Origin: DASXRU01 sp039933315
GTDB lineage: Bacteria; Acidobacteriota; Blastocatellia; Pyrinomonadales; Pyrinomonadaceae
DNA: 5,471 bases
Direction: 5' to 3'
Assembly (NCBI GenBank): GCA_039933315.1
Contig: JBDTOI010000244.1
Span: 1-5,471, forward strand
Positions 5,439 through 5,471 of the stretch are shown here, piece after piece. The first letter of the stretch is position 1. Each line of letters starts with the position of its first letter. Below the pieces are notes generated by a model. That model was not told where the DNA came from. It searched no databases and was given only the letters and a program-made list of their open reading frames with translations. Position numbers and translations under genes: made by a program.

Positions 5439-5471
5439 TGCTCCGGCAAGACTCGTCTTCTGATCAACCGC
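5439..5471. other. Tail after E2, nothing supportable
   Basis: These 33 bases run to the window edge. A GTG at 5438-5440 overlaps the E2 stop and stays open to the end, but 11 codons with a poorly spaced GGAGAG upstream are too little to call a gene. No terminator hairpin is seen before the edge. Confidence 0.4.

Overview
This window is the chromosomal locus of a bacterial 2-oxo acid dehydrogenase multienzyme complex, with every protein gene on the + strand. The coding DNA is moderately GC-rich. Two-subunit (alpha/beta) E1 genes and a single-lipoyl E2 point to a PDH/BCKDH-type complex, not the single-chain E1 of enterobacteria. Protein style and a short palindromic repeat (3828-3845) remind me of Acidobacteriota, possibly the Blastocatellia side. 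That assignment is inference from memory, not a database result.

Layout: 2-328 is the 3' end of the E3 gene (dihydrolipoamide dehydrogenase, lpdA). A 22-bp perfect palindrome spans its stop codon. 388-1020 encodes an exported protein of unknown function with helical, TPR-like character. 1109-2296 (possibly from 1064) is the E1 alpha subunit. A 177-bp gap follows, holding two degenerate ~40-bp direct repeats, a weak hairpin and a candidate sigma70-type promoter. 2474-3502 is the E1 beta subunit. 3528-3824 is a small DUF4242-type protein, 25 bp behind E1 beta with a good ribosome binding site. A 78-bp gap with a perfect 8-bp-arm palindrome leads to 3903-5438, the E2 acyltransferase. The last 33 bases hold no supportable gene.

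How the genes work together: E1 alpha/beta uses thiamine diphosphate to decarboxylate a 2-oxo acid and loads the acyl group onto the lipoyl-lysine of E2 (K43). The E2 catalytic domain (H485, D489) passes it to CoA, and E3 reoxidises the dihydrolipoyl arm with FAD and NAD+. Whether the substrate is pyruvate or branched-chain 2-oxo acids cannot be settled here; E1 beta has some BCKDH-like features. The two extra genes, an exported protein and a DUF4242 protein, are the non-standard content. I see no clearly new system: the window is mostly a conserved metabolic locus with a few curious intergenic elements and two poorly understood passengers.
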